Shown here piece by piece: positions 9,673 through 18,708 of a stretch of 64,000 nt of DNA (the first letter of the stretch is position 1; the number at the start of each line of letters is the position of its first letter). The notes beneath the pieces are model-generated. The model searched no databases. It was given only the letters and a program-made list of their open reading frames with translations, and was not told where the DNA came from. This stretch comes from CAVRUH01 sp963822595 (GTDB taxonomy: Bacteria; Chlamydiota; Chlamydiia; Chlamydiales; Waddliaceae). The translations under genes and the position numbers were made by a program. Location: assembly GCA_963822595.1 (NCBI GenBank), contig CAWGIG010000001.1:248001-312000 (forward strand), given 5' to 3'.

Positions 9673-10410
9673 CTAAATAGAGATCGAAAGCATGATTGCA
9701 TTTGCATAACTATTACCTGTGCGTAAAGTGTTTCTTACCTGGTTGTTAACTTTTTTGAGTCTGCCCTCACCTAAATAGAAAAAACGGTAATCAATTTCGA
9801 GAGCGTGATTTCCGAAGACATTATTCATCCTCCAACCCAAGCCTGCTGTAGCGCTGAAAACCACGACAGTTTTTCCGGAAAATATATGATCAGGAAGAGT
9901 GATTCCTCCATCAAGAGACCTTTCTTTAAAACCGTGGGTGCTTACAATATTTGGTCCAATGCCTAAATCGATTACGAGGTCGGAACACATAGTGCAAGGA
10001 ACCAGCGCTTTTGCTGAAAAATAAATGGGATAATTCGTACGAGTATAGTGATAAGATAGGTTGGTAAATAGATTTTCTTGGGTGACATCCCCTTTTACCT
10101 TTATCGGCGCCAAATAAAAAGCATTTATGCCATATCTAAGGCTCATTTGAGGCTTATCAATCCAGTCAAAATAGTATCCGAGACCAACAAGAAGATTTTG
10201 AGATGAGTGATGATCTACACTAAAATCATCTCCGATTAATCCTTCAATATCTATATGCTGCGATTTTCCTTGGGTTGCTGAAAACCAACCTATTTGCACT
10301 ACAGGTTCACCGCAAAAATCAACGAAGGCCGACAGCGGATTTATGCTTGCTATGAAACCCACCGTCACCATCAATATTTTAGAACGAAAAGAACATCTTG
10401 ATTTCATCAT
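9673..10410 (-). CDS. Predicted outer-membrane beta-barrel protein
   Basis: 245 residues with a signal peptide ending near PLSA-FVDF. The mature part has alternating strands typical of an eight- to ten-strand barrel (LLVGLGYYFDWI, MSLRYGINAFYLAP, HALEIDYRFFYLGEGRL). A Cys pair (CTMCSD) is present. It ends in ISI rather than the usual Phe. It resembles Legionella-type surface barrels in style, without a named family. It is the first gene of a two-gene unit whose second gene, the propeller-like one, is decayed. The start ATG follows a GAGGTAGATG ribosome site. Confidence 0.75.
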   Translation of the reverse strand: MMKSRCSFRSKILMVTVGFIASINPLSAFVDFCGEPVVQIGWFSATQGKSQHIDIEGLIGDDFSVDHHSSQNLLVGLGYYFDWIDKPQMSLRYGINAFYLAPIKVKGDVTQENLFTNLSYHYTRTNYPIYFSAKALVPCTMCSDLVIDLGIGPNIVSTHGFKERSLDGGITLPDHIFSGKTVVVFSATAGLGWRMNNVFGNHALEIDYRFFYLGEGRLKKVNNQVRNTLRTGNSYANAIMLSISI

Positions 10411-10621
10411 CTACCTCGTAAAAATTAAAACTAATATTTCAATTTAGAGTTTTTGTCAAATTTTATAAAAATTCTTAGGCGGGCAGGCACTTCCCTTTTC
10501 AAAAAATGGGGTCAAACCCTTCGCTGAAAATTTAAAAATAAATAATTATAGCGATTGATCTTTTGCTTTTTATTTCCATAATATATATAATCTTTTCATT
10601 AAACTATCTAAAGATGGAAAA

Positions 10622-11881
10622 ATGAGCATACATTTAGAAACATCAGAGAATCAATTTTCTCCATCAACTTCTTTTAGCACTGAGGCTAAACTTGACAAGG
10701 AATTGTCATTGATCCCAAAAGCGTTCAGTGAAATAACTGAGGAACGTTTTGCGAGTATTGCTCAGGCTTATTTGGACAATGGCAATCTAGACAAAGCTCT
10801 TAAAACTATTAGGAGAGTCTTTTTTAATCACGATACAAAAATCAAGTGTGTCGTTAGGATAGCAGAGTCATACTTCAATGCTGGCGATATAGACAAGGCC
10901 CTTGAAACAAATAATATAATCACGCACGACGATGATGCACGAGAAAAGTTTTTCACTAAAATAGCAGAATATTATTACAATGCAGGCGATCTAGATAGGG
11001 CTTTTAAAATTATTAAAGAAATCTTCTTTGATAAGAAAACATTGGAAAACTTTATAGCGAAGATAGCAGAAGCATATTTTCAAGCAGGAAAACTAGACAA
11101 GACCTTTGAAACTATTAATTATCCCTACGGCCATTCTGATACAAGGCGAAAGTTTATACCAAGAATAGCAGAGGCCTACTTTCAAGCAAACAAACTTGAA
11201 GAGGCCCTAAAAACTATTCAGCATTTCTCCGTTGATGTAGAAACAAGGGGGTCTTTTACTGAAAAGATCATAAATGAGTACATCAGTAAAGGAAAAAGGG
11301 CTGAAGCATTTTGTGTCCTTTATGAAATACGAGATATTCTTGAAATAACTCGAATAGCGCAAGCATCTTTTTCCGATGACGAAACCGTTCTAGTAAAAGT
11401 TGTTGCAAAACTCTTAGACATTTTTTTTCTCCAACGGATGATGAGGATTAGAAAAGAACACATGTACTATTATATAAGCCAAAATTTCCCATCAAAAGAA
11501 TTTTTTTATTTTTTAACAAAAGCTTGGTTAAAGAATCCGAGGGAATATTTTGCTCAGCATAGTGTCCAAGAGATATGGCAAGAAATCGAACGAAAAGCCG
11601 ATAAAGACACAACTATGAAATCTTTTATGAATCTGGAATTTCAAAATAAATCACTTGCAGAACTTTATGCAACATTTGGATTGGAAATCTATGCTTCTCA
11701 AGATGAGGTCAGAATGGCATATAAGAAACTTATATTGCAATTTCACCCAGATAAACAAGAACCTCAAAGTAAAGATGAAAAGAGTGAAGAATTTGCAGCA
11801 AGAATAAAACCATTTGCTGATAAATTAATATCAATAAATAATGACTATGGGGAAATCAAGATATTTCATGGTTGGGAATAA
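10622..11881 (+). CDS. Helical-repeat protein with C-terminal J-domain
   Basis: 419 residues. Residues about 40-220 contain six TPR-like helical repeats of about 33 residues, each built on the pattern 'IAEAYFQAGKLDKA'. The C-terminus, from about 345, is a J-domain (AELYATFGLEIYASQDEVR, then the HPD tripeptide at 375-377). J-domains stimulate Hsp70 (DnaK) ATPase activity through HPD, and the TPR part would choose the client. There is no signal peptide, but non-classical (type III) secretion is possible in chlamydiae. It may act on bacterial DnaK or on host Hsc70. No operon partners: the upstream gene is divergent. Confidence 0.85.
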   Translation: MSIHLETSENQFSPSTSFSTEAKLDKELSLIPKAFSEITEERFASIAQAYLDNGNLDKALKTIRRVFFNHDTKIKCVVRIAESYFNAGDIDKALETNNIITHDDDAREKFFTKIAEYYYNAGDLDRAFKIIKEIFFDKKTLENFIAKIAEAYFQAGKLDKTFETINYPYGHSDTRRKFIPRIAEAYFQANKLEEALKTIQHFSVDVETRGSFTEKIINEYISKGKRAEAFCVLYEIRDILEITRIAQASFSDDETVLVKVVAKLLDIFFLQRMMRIRKEHMYYYISQNFPSKEFFYFLTKAWLKNPREYFAQHSVQEIWQEIERKADKDTTMKSFMNLEFQNKSLAELYATFGLEIYASQDEVRMAYKKLILQFHPDKQEPQSKDEKSEEFAARIKPFADKLISINNDYGEIKIFHGWE

Positions 11882-12042
11882 TCTCACTTTCCCGGGAATT
11901 CAGGAGGAAAGGAACCAAGACGTTCTGAAAAGTCAAAGATATATCAGCTAGCTCTTTAGAGTGCGAGGAAAAAACAGAGTAAACCTAAAATTATAGAGAA
12001 AGCATCGAAAAAAAAAAGTGCTGTTACTGTATTGTTTTTTTG

Positions 12043-12333
12043 CTATTTAAAATCCACATTTTGTATGTGATAAACCAATTGAAGTTGTTTTTTGTATTCA
12101 GCGATTGTACATAATCCCATTTGAAAGCGTCTTTGATCTAGATGCTCAATATCTTCTACGGCATATAAGGTAAAATTACCATCTTTTTGCAACCATTGCG
12201 TGCCATAAATTTGAGGTCTGCCTTCGTTCACATTTACCCGGTCATTAAGATAAGCTAGAGATTGTGAAGCGGCTTCGTATTGGTTTACCGCTGTCTTTAA
12301 AAGTTCAAGACATTCCTTTTGAAAATCAATATA
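12043..12333 (-). pseudogene. 5'-truncated copy of the DUF6624 domain gene
   Basis: The minus-strand frame from 12333 reads IDFQKECLELLKTAVNQYEA and on to NEGRPQIYGTQW, then HLDQRRFQMGLCTIAEYKK. It is nearly identical to the C-terminal part of the 442-aa protein encoded at 13919-15247. The copy stops exactly where a family A palindrome begins (12333), and its last residues (QLVYHIQNVDFK) differ from the full copy. It has lost the nucleotidyltransferase domain and the signal peptide, so it is a remnant of a duplication. Confidence 0.85.
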
Positions 12334-12417
12334 AAGGGGTCAGGCCTCGTAGTAAAGGGGTCAGGCCTCGTAGTTCTGATTTGCGAAATTAGAACTACGA
12401 GGCCTGACCCCTTTACT
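12333..12417. repeat. Family A palindromic repeat, copy 2 (with an extra half-arm)
   Basis: A 20-bp arm (12333-12352) is followed directly by a complete palindrome (12353-12417, AGTAAAGGGG...CCCCTTTACT type ends). The doubled arm suggests nested insertion or slipped replication. It marks the breakpoint of the truncated DUF6624 copy. Confidence 0.92.
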
Positions 12418-12449
12418 TTGTGATTAATCGCTTTCTGTCATGGCTGTTT

Positions 12450-13721
12450 TCAAAGACCATAAATTCTCAAGAAAATCGTTGAGAGGGCAAGAACTAAAGT
12501 ACCTCCCCCTACAAAAAAATAACCAATGCTATTACGGGTGTTATTAGCTTGCCATCCTACGATGTATTTGATGGGCATACTTTCATCGAGGATATTTGAT
12601 TCAATTTCCTTGGTTAATTCCTCAAACCTTTTGTCAAATTTTTCCATTTCTTCTTGTGATGCAAATTCTTGTCGTCGTGTTTCGACACTTCGAAGGCACA
12701 TCTCGAGATAATCGCTCCATCTCATATTACGATTGTTATCCGTCCATTGAATACCCATCAGGTTTGCATGCTCATCAAGAGCTTTCTGCAGCGAGTTCTT
12801 TTTCATTCTTGAAAACACATGAGCTGCAACAAGAGATATCAAAGCGACTCCAACAATCATAGCGGCAGCATAAGGTACAGGTAGAACCGCAGCGGTATAT
12901 GGAAGTGTACCAGTTGCAGCGAGAATAACGCCTGCTATTTTTGTCACCATGGTAGTTGCATAACATCCAGTAACAATGGGCTTAATTATGACATTATTTG
13001 TTTTAACTCCATGCCCTCTCAAATCCGTTCCATCATAATAATGCCCCATCGTGTAGTATTCGGGACATTCTCGAACGGTAAACTGGTTATTGATCGTTCC
13101 ATAAATAGAACCTAAGATAATGGGGAGAGAGACCATCTGAATCGCTACAAGAGGAACAAAAACCGTTGCTGCGGACAATAAGGTTATTCCGATAGAACTA
13201 TAAACAATATCCCGTATCTGCGGAGAATTAGAAAGAACCGTATTGGAAGAACGTTTGATCAATCGAACTAGCGATTCGCCACCGTGCCATGCCAAAAATC
13301 CAACACCAATCGATACAGCATTCACTGCCTTATTTACTTCTCTCACGATATAAAAAGCAAATTTAAAAATGGAGAAGATGATGTGCTTCGGAATAATACA
13401 AATATTTTTCAAACAAGTTGAGGCATTAATGGATCCTTCGCAGAACCTGTAAAGCTCGGCAATTAAAGCAAAAGGTGAAATGGCTATAATCGCGATACTT
13501 TGGGCAAGCGACGCAACTTCGTATTTAATTTGAGTCGAGAAAGTATGAATAAACCGTTTGATATCTTCCCCAAAGATAAGTCCCTGACTTAATTCCTGAT
13601 CTAACTGGGGTATAGAATAAGGTTCAAATAGAATAGCTTCTCTTTTCCCTTCTCCCCAAATTGTAAATTGCTGCAACAAATCGTTCGATGCTATAATTTG
13701 ACTTACCATAATAGACTCCAT
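12450..13721 (-). CDS. Multi-pass membrane protein, unknown
   Basis: 423 residues (or 419 if MVSQII is the start). Four to six hydrophobic segments are visible: around 70-95 (SLAQSIAIIAISPFALIAEL), 120-150, 180-225 (ITLLSAATVFVPLVAIQMVSL), 265-305 (GVILAATGTLPYTAAVLPV) and the C-terminal end (SIGYFFVGGGTLVLALSTIF). A charged coiled-coil-like region lies between 330 and 395 (ETRRQEFASQEEMEKFDKRF). The paired hydrophobic hairpins are reminiscent of chlamydial inclusion-membrane proteins, but several bacterial membrane folds would look the same. No homologue recognised. Confidence 0.75.
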   Translation of the reverse strand: MESIMVSQIIASNDLLQQFTIWGEGKREAILFEPYSIPQLDQELSQGLIFGEDIKRFIHTFSTQIKYEVASLAQSIAIIAISPFALIAELYRFCEGSINASTCLKNICIIPKHIIFSIFKFAFYIVREVNKAVNAVSIGVGFLAWHGGESLVRLIKRSSNTVLSNSPQIRDIVYSSIGITLLSAATVFVPLVAIQMVSLPIILGSIYGTINNQFTVRECPEYYTMGHYYDGTDLRGHGVKTNNVIIKPIVTGCYATTMVTKIAGVILAATGTLPYTAAVLPVPYAAAMIVGVALISLVAAHVFSRMKKNSLQKALDEHANLMGIQWTDNNRNMRWSDYLEMCLRSVETRRQEFASQEEMEKFDKRFEELTKEIESNILDESMPIKYIVGWQANNTRNSIGYFFVGGGTLVLALSTIFLRIYGL

Positions 13722-13828
13722 CTAATATTAAAATATAAATAAACTTTTAATTTAAAACAGATATTTTATCTGATTTGATAATAATAATCAAGTTTATTAT
13801 TACCTCAGACTTTTGATACTTCATTTTA

Positions 13829-13891
13829 TAAAGGGGTCAGGCCTCGTAGTTCTGATTTGCGAAATTAGAACTACGAGGCCTGACCCCTTTA
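13829..13891. repeat. Family A palindromic repeat, copy 3
   Basis: Intergenic copy, TAAAGGGGTCAGG... with reverse-complement arm, in the same orientation as copy 2 (centre GATTTGCGAAATT). It lies 28 bp downstream of the stop of the nucleotidyltransferase-DUF6624 gene and could serve as a transcription-ending hairpin. Confidence 0.92.
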
Positions 13892-13918
13892 TTAAAGTTT
13901 ATTCGAAACCTCTTTATG

Positions 13919-15247
13919 CTATGCCGACTCTTGCGCATTCTGATCAGGATAAAGCCATCCAGAGCCTTGCGGATTAGAATCCCTGCTATTTAAAATCGCC
14001 ATTAGTTGTTTTTTGTATTCAGCAATTATACATAGTCCCATCTGAGAGCGTCTTTGATCTAGATGCTCAATATCTTCTACAGCATATAAGGTAAAATTAC
14101 CATCTACTTGCAACCATTGCGTGCCATAAATTTGTGGTCTGCCTTCGTTCACATTTACACGGTCAGTAAGATAAGCTAGAGATTGTGAAGAGGCTTCGTA
14201 TTGGTTTACCGCGTTCTTTAAAAGTTCGAGACATTGCTTTTGAAAATCAATATTATTATCTTGATGTTGCACCAAAAGCCAGATGGCAGAAGAACCTTTC
14301 AGGCCAACTAGAGACACACCTGGCCATCCATACTGATCGATAATACTTTTTAATCTTTCTCTGTTTTGAGTGTCAACGCGCTGAACAGCTGAACATAGGT
14401 CTTCTGAAGGAAATTTGTTGTTGATTAAATTAAATCGCGCTTTTTGATCGGCTTCTTCCATTTCAATAAGCTCATCGTGAAGTGCTTTATTGAATTGAGA
14501 AGAAAAACCATACAAACCATCTTCCTTGATGATTGCTTGTACAGAAAAAGATACGAACTGTTCAAAAGACTGTTTGTTTCGAATGGCATTTCGCACTTCT
14601 GTTGAAGAGTAATTTTTTGACTGTATAAAAGCGCGAATGGGGCGGTCATAAATATGATTTTCCAAATGAGATAAATCTATATTTCCTCTGAGAGCTACTA
14701 GAAAAGAATCTGCTTCCAACGCCATCAAAGCACCCGCGGAGTTTTGGTAATACTTTTCTTTCAGAGGAATGCCCCTCATAAATATGCTGCGATACTTTTC
14801 ACTCCATTCTTTGTCCGGGCCCATTAAATTTTCGCTAACAACATCTGATCCAATAATTCCAATAATGTCTAAGTCCACCGCGCATGTATTAAACTTGTCT
14901 TGCAATTCTTTGGGATTCCAATAAGTCATTAAGACTTTGGGATGGCCCTGATATATACTAGCAATGAGTTTTTGACGAATCGATAGATCCGTTCTATTTT
15001 TAATGTGATCGCTACCCGGCGCCGGATAGATCAAAACATAGTCTACATGCGATTCCAGAGCTTGCTGTATAACATTTTGATGGCCTAAGTGAATAGGATC
15101 AAATGAACCAACATAGTACCCCAACTTTGAGCCTTCCAAACGTTTCCAATCAAAAGCGTCATCTAATATTTCGGAACTAATATTTGATGCAAAAAATAAT
15201 GTTGAGACAAAAAAAATGAATATAGTTTTAGAGATATAATTATTCAT
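13919..15247 (-). CDS. Exported cytidylyltransferase-like (NadD-type) domain fused to DUF6624
   Basis: 442 residues. Residues 1-25 are a signal peptide (YISKTIFIFFVSTLFFAS). Residues about 43-240 form a nucleotidylyltransferase fold with GSFDPIHLGH at 47-56, the nucleotide-binding HxGH signature of NadD/CoaD-type enzymes, and the later SSTEVRNAI motif. Residues about 255-420 match DUF6624 (YGWPGVSLVGLKGSSAIWLL, AYLTDRV, QIYGTQW). Such enzymes normally make NAD or CoA precursors in the cytosol, so an exported version is odd and may act on host or periplasmic nucleotides. The ribosome site is GAGGATGTT. A truncated copy of the DUF6624 part lies at 12043-12333. Confidence 0.85.
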   Translation of the reverse strand: MNNYISKTIFIFFVSTLFFASNISSEILDDAFDWKRLEGSKLGYYVGSFDPIHLGHQNVIQQALESHVDYVLIYPAPGSDHIKNRTDLSIRQKLIASIYQGHPKVLMTYWNPKELQDKFNTCAVDLDIIGIIGSDVVSENLMGPDKEWSEKYRSIFMRGIPLKEKYYQNSAGALMALEADSFLVALRGNIDLSHLENHIYDRPIRAFIQSKNYSSTEVRNAIRNKQSFEQFVSFSVQAIIKEDGLYGFSSQFNKALHDELIEMEEADQKARFNLINNKFPSEDLCSAVQRVDTQNRERLKSIIDQYGWPGVSLVGLKGSSAIWLLVQHQDNNIDFQKQCLELLKNAVNQYEASSQSLAYLTDRVNVNEGRPQIYGTQWLQVDGNFTLYAVEDIEHLDQRRSQMGLCIIAEYKKQLMAILNSRDSNPQGSGWLYPDQNAQESA

Positions 15248-15597
15248 AACATCCTCATATTGAAGGATGTATTATAAAGAGTTTTTAACTAAAAAAGCAA
15301 GAAAAAGAGGCTTTCCCGATCTAAACCTAATTTCATTAACCAAATATCAAGTTACTTATAGCGAGGTACTTTAGGTTAGCACAAAAAACACCATGAGGCT
15401 GTTTTACGTGAAATAATTCTCGGATACGCTTATAGTCGGGCATAATTTTTTGGTGAATACCATGAAGCTCTTCGATATTTATTAACAGAGAATCAAACTG
15501 AGATGCGGAATGACTTACCCAAGACATTAACTTTAATGACAATCTTGATTTGCTAGCAGGCACACCCCCATCCTTTAAATTATTAAATCCTCCCCAA
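15248..15597 (-). other. 350-bp stretch with a possible gene fragment
   Basis: No convincing gene. A minus-strand frame of 75 codons at 15336-15563 (KLMSWVSHSASQFDSLLINI, then HQKIMPDYKRIRELFHVKQP) has protein-like composition but no ribosome site and no recognisable family. It may be a fragment of a lost gene. The part near 15250-15300 probably holds the promoter of the nucleotidyltransferase-DUF6624 gene. Confidence 0.35.
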
Positions 15598-15659
15598 TAA
15601 AGGGGTCAGGCCTCGTAGTTCTAATTTCGCAATCAGAACTACGAGGCCTGACCCCTTTA
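15598..15659. repeat. Family A palindromic repeat, copy 4
   Basis: A complete palindrome (centre AATTTCGCAATC) ending 4 bp from the TAA of the bacteriophytochrome gene (15664-15666). In this place it could act as the terminator of the bphO-bphP operon. Confidence 0.92.
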
Positions 15660-15663
15660 CGAA

Positions 15664-17949
15664 TTACGAAGAAAGGATGGAGGGGGTTGGACATGCCTGA
15701 TCCAGCTTCTCGATTGATTCACTCGAGGGAATTTGAACCAGAGGGACCGTAAAATCAAATGTCGAGCCAACGCCGGGGAGACTGGTGAAGTCGATCTTTC
15801 CATCGTACGCGTCGATGATCTTCTTACAGATCGACAGTCCAATACCGTGGGAGCTTTCCCCGCCTGTAGGCTTTGGCGATAACTTCGAAAGAGGTACAAA
15901 GACAAGCCCATGCTGGCCCTCCGGAATGCCGATTCCCTGATCCTTTACTTCAACTGAAAGGGCTTTTTTAGATGCTTGCACTGAAAGTGTAACACAGGTG
16001 CCAGCCCTCGAGTATTTCAAGGCGTTGCTAAGAAGGTTTTCCACCACCTGCTTGATTTTGTTTTTGTCTACCATAACATCATCGCCATCAAATTGAAACG
16101 AGGTCTTTAAGGTGACTCCTTTTTTTTCAAAAAGAATGATATTAAACGTGGTGATGTCCCGAAAGAATTCTGGAAGATTAGTCTTTTCTGGCTTGATCTG
16201 CATTGCCAGCGACTCAATTACAGATGCGTCTAGGAGCTCATTCAGCAACACCAACATCGACTGCCCTTGCCTCTGAATTATATCCACTAGTCGTGCGGAC
16301 AACGCAGGCTCTGTGCTTTGCGAGCGCAAAATGTCGACAGCCTCCAGTATACCGGCGAGGGGATTGCGAAGATCGTGGGCGGCCATTTGGAGAAAACTGT
16401 CTTTTTGCTTGTTGAGCGCTTGCAGCTGTTTTGACATCCTAGCATTTAATAGCTCGAAGATCACCGTTTTCATAAATGTTTGAATTTCTTTTGCTGCAGA
16501 TATCTCATGTGACCTCCATCCATTAGATTTTCCATAAACAGCCTCCTGCCATAGGGCAAATGAATAATCTGCCAACAAGTAGCCTTGCTGATCGATTGCG
16601 TGGTTTCTGTTAGGGTTTCCACCCCATAGGACATGGGTGATCTGGTCTGGTCTGAACCAGATAATCATGTCTGTTGGATCGGGTCCGATGTTGAAAGCCA
16701 TGATACCCGAAGCAGAAGCCACATATTCTTTTGCGGCGGGATAATGCTCCATTAGGTTATCGGTTGCAAAGACACCTTCTTTCAGTACACCTTCAGAAAG
16801 CCAATTGATCAGTTCTTTGATCAAATTGCACTCAGGCGTTTTTCCTTTTAATTTTAATTTGTTCTCAAAACTAATGCAGCATCCTTCAATTCCAAAAAGC
16901 TTCATAAAACTATCGCCCAGGTCGATAAAGATCTCTGTAAGATCCCTGCCTGTTTTAACGTATTCGTCGGCTAATCGAAATAGAATCTGTGTCACCTGAG
17001 AATAGAATTCAGCCTTTTTTTCTTTATTTTGAACGTCTAGCGCAATTTCTATCAGTTGACTCACTAAACCGAGCAGAATTCGCTCCTGATAACACAATTC
17101 CTTCGGAGTTCTATGATGGAAGCAAAGAAGACCCCACAGATTACCTTGGGATTTGATCGCATAAGAAATGGACGTTGTTAGCTTCATCGCCTGCACATAC
17201 CCCTGGTGTATGGGGGCAATCCCTTTTAGCAGACATTGAGTCATATCTAGGATCGGCTGATCCGATAGAGCGTGGATTTTAACCGGCCTTGCCTGTACGT
17301 TTTGAATGATTCTTATACTGTTTTCCATATAGACTTCACGCACATGTACTGGCACGTCGGTGGCGGGAAAACGAAGACCTAGGTATTTGTCCATACCCTC
17401 TTCACACGCTTCCCCTAGGACATCACCATGACCATCATTCCTAAAATGGTAGATTAGGACTTTGTCAAAGGATAAAAGGTCTTTCAAGGCTTTACACGTC
17501 TCCTGCAAAGCATGATTAAAGTCACTTTTGCGCATCTCGTCAAAAAAAAGAACTACCTTTTGGAAGTTTTCTAGCATTGCATGCTCGTCTTTCGCGTGAA
17601 AGAAGACCCACTCGAAGATCACGTGTTTGTCCTGTTCATGGCAGAGCAATTCGTAAGTAGGAGCACAAGAAATGGTTTCAACGGAAGGGGTTTGTGTAGT
17701 TCTCACCCCTATGTGGTCAGCGATCTGGCCAAGCAGTGGGTGGTCACAGAATGCCAAAATAGACTCTCCAAGCACTTTCTCGATGGATATTCCGAAAGAC
17801 TTTTCGATATTTTCGGAGACATGAGAGATTCTATTTAATCCTTTTTCAACAGCGATCAAGACACCAAAGTCCTGCGTGTGCTGCAGCTGTTTGACGGAGA
17901 TTCCGGTGCAAGGTTTTTCTAGATTGAGATCAGAACTGGAGATTGTCAT
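15664..17949 (-). CDS. bphP: Bacteriophytochrome histidine kinase (PAS-GAF-PHY-HisKA-HATPase)
   Basis: A 761-residue red/far-red light sensor kinase. Cys14 sits 15 residues before the Gly of FGVLIAV, exactly where bacteriophytochromes attach biliverdin. The GAF domain has PATDVP (195-200, usual form PxSDIP) and PIH (His248) beside the chromophore. The PHY domain has LWGG but the tongue motif PRxSF is replaced by ADYSF (460-464). The kinase has HDLRNP (His525), the N-box NLLSNALKYS, and DQGIGIP and HGIGLSICKKI. No response regulator is encoded nearby. It is translated 13 bp after the heme oxygenase gene. The chromophore-bearing part looks functional; the altered tongue may change signalling. 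Confidence 0.95.
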   Translation of the reverse strand: MTISSSDLNLEKPCTGISVKQLQHTQDFGVLIAVEKGLNRISHVSENIEKSFGISIEKVLGESILAFCDHPLLGQIADHIGVRTTQTPSVETISCAPTYELLCHEQDKHVIFEWVFFHAKDEHAMLENFQKVVLFFDEMRKSDFNHALQETCKALKDLLSFDKVLIYHFRNDGHGDVLGEACEEGMDKYLGLRFPATDVPVHVREVYMENSIRIIQNVQARPVKIHALSDQPILDMTQCLLKGIAPIHQGYVQAMKLTTSISYAIKSQGNLWGLLCFHHRTPKELCYQERILLGLVSQLIEIALDVQNKEKKAEFYSQVTQILFRLADEYVKTGRDLTEIFIDLGDSFMKLFGIEGCCISFENKLKLKGKTPECNLIKELINWLSEGVLKEGVFATDNLMEHYPAAKEYVASASGIMAFNIGPDPTDMIIWFRPDQITHVLWGGNPNRNHAIDQQGYLLADYSFALWQEAVYGKSNGWRSHEISAAKEIQTFMKTVIFELLNARMSKQLQALNKQKDSFLQMAAHDLRNPLAGILEAVDILRSQSTEPALSARLVDIIQRQGQSMLVLLNELLDASVIESLAMQIKPEKTNLPEFFRDITTFNIILFEKKGVTLKTSFQFDGDDVMVDKNKIKQVVENLLSNALKYSRAGTCVTLSVQASKKALSVEVKDQGIGIPEGQHGLVFVPLSKLSPKPTGGESSHGIGLSICKKIIDAYDGKIDFTSLPGVGSTFDFTVPLVQIPSSESIEKLDQACPTPSILSS

Positions 17950-17962
17950 GTTTTACCTGGGT

Positions 17963-18523
17963 TCATTGTTTAAACCATTCATCTAAAGAAACGAAAGTCG
18001 CGATGGCGCCGGCGATCACTTCTTGGGCTTCGGCCTCACTACGGACCTGTTCAGTCATGTCCTTGCAAAAGGCAGCCCAACGAGTTTTTAAGTCGTTTGA
18101 AGCCGAGCCGAAAAAGGAACCGCCGCAGTCCAATCGCAGTTGCCGCTGGATCCGCGGCCACAACATGGCTCTGCCTAGACAGGAACCTTCTAGTGTATAA
18201 AGGACCCCAAGCCAACCGAAGGGACTAGTGGGATTTGGAGTGGAGGGGCAAAGCTTCAACACATCGCTAGCTGGCGCAAGCGCATCCAGATCCTTCTTCA
18301 ATAGCGACAGCTTGGGAAAGTAGAACTTTTGAAAATCCTTGTTTTGATTCAAGAACTCGGGAATTGCCTGTGTCTCCAAAGGCATATAAAAACCGTAGAA
18401 TTTTTTAAGCACCTCGACATAGTCCGGCAGCGTCAGCGGTCCCATGAGCTTGGAAAGCAGGACATTCTTTTCAATTTTCTGATGATAGAGACTTGTTTTT
18501 TCGCGGAGTTGTTCTAATAACAT
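17963..18523 (-). CDS. bphO: Heme oxygenase (biliverdin-producing)
   Basis: 186 residues. It opens heme to biliverdin, CO and iron, and biliverdin is the chromophore of the phytochrome encoded 13 bp downstream. The proximal heme ligand is the His in SLYHQKIE (residue 14), and the distal helix is present as LGVLYTLEGSCLGRAML. The length fits bacterial BphO/HmuO enzymes. The gene pair is a classical bphO-bphP operon. The start is the ATG at 18523; the upstream region to the divergent LicD-like gene (186 bp) should hold the promoter. Confidence 0.93.
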   Translation of the reverse strand: MLLEQLREKTSLYHQKIEKNVLLSKLMGPLTLPDYVEVLKKFYGFYMPLETQAIPEFLNQNKDFQKFYFPKLSLLKKDLDALAPASDVLKLCPSTPNPTSPFGWLGVLYTLEGSCLGRAMLWPRIQRQLRLDCGGSFFGSASNDLKTRWAAFCKDMTEQVRSEAEAQEVIAGAIATFVSLDEWFKQ

Positions 18524-18708
18524 AGCAAACTAAAACCTCTTGAATAAGTTTGAACCAAATTTATTTCACAAGCTCTGAGATTGGCGCACTCTAAAACATA
18601 AAATAAATCTTGAATTTTAAGATAGCACAAAAATATGTATTTTAAAACTCTTGACTGGAAAAATTTGAAGATTCTCCTTAAGATGGAAATTTACAAATTG
18701 AGGAAGGA

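Noticed and set aside
10490..10520. TGGGGTCAAACCC word as another family A copy
   Set aside because: Only a dozen bases resemble the repeat and there is no second arm; it may be a remnant but cannot be supported.
12043..12231. A 62-residue open frame as an independent gene
   Set aside because: It matches the end of the DUF6624 gene at 13919 and continues in frame upstream to the repeat at 12333; it is a truncated copy.
15336..15563. A 75-residue minus-strand frame as a real gene
   Set aside because: No ribosome site or recognisable domain; listed only as a possible fragment.
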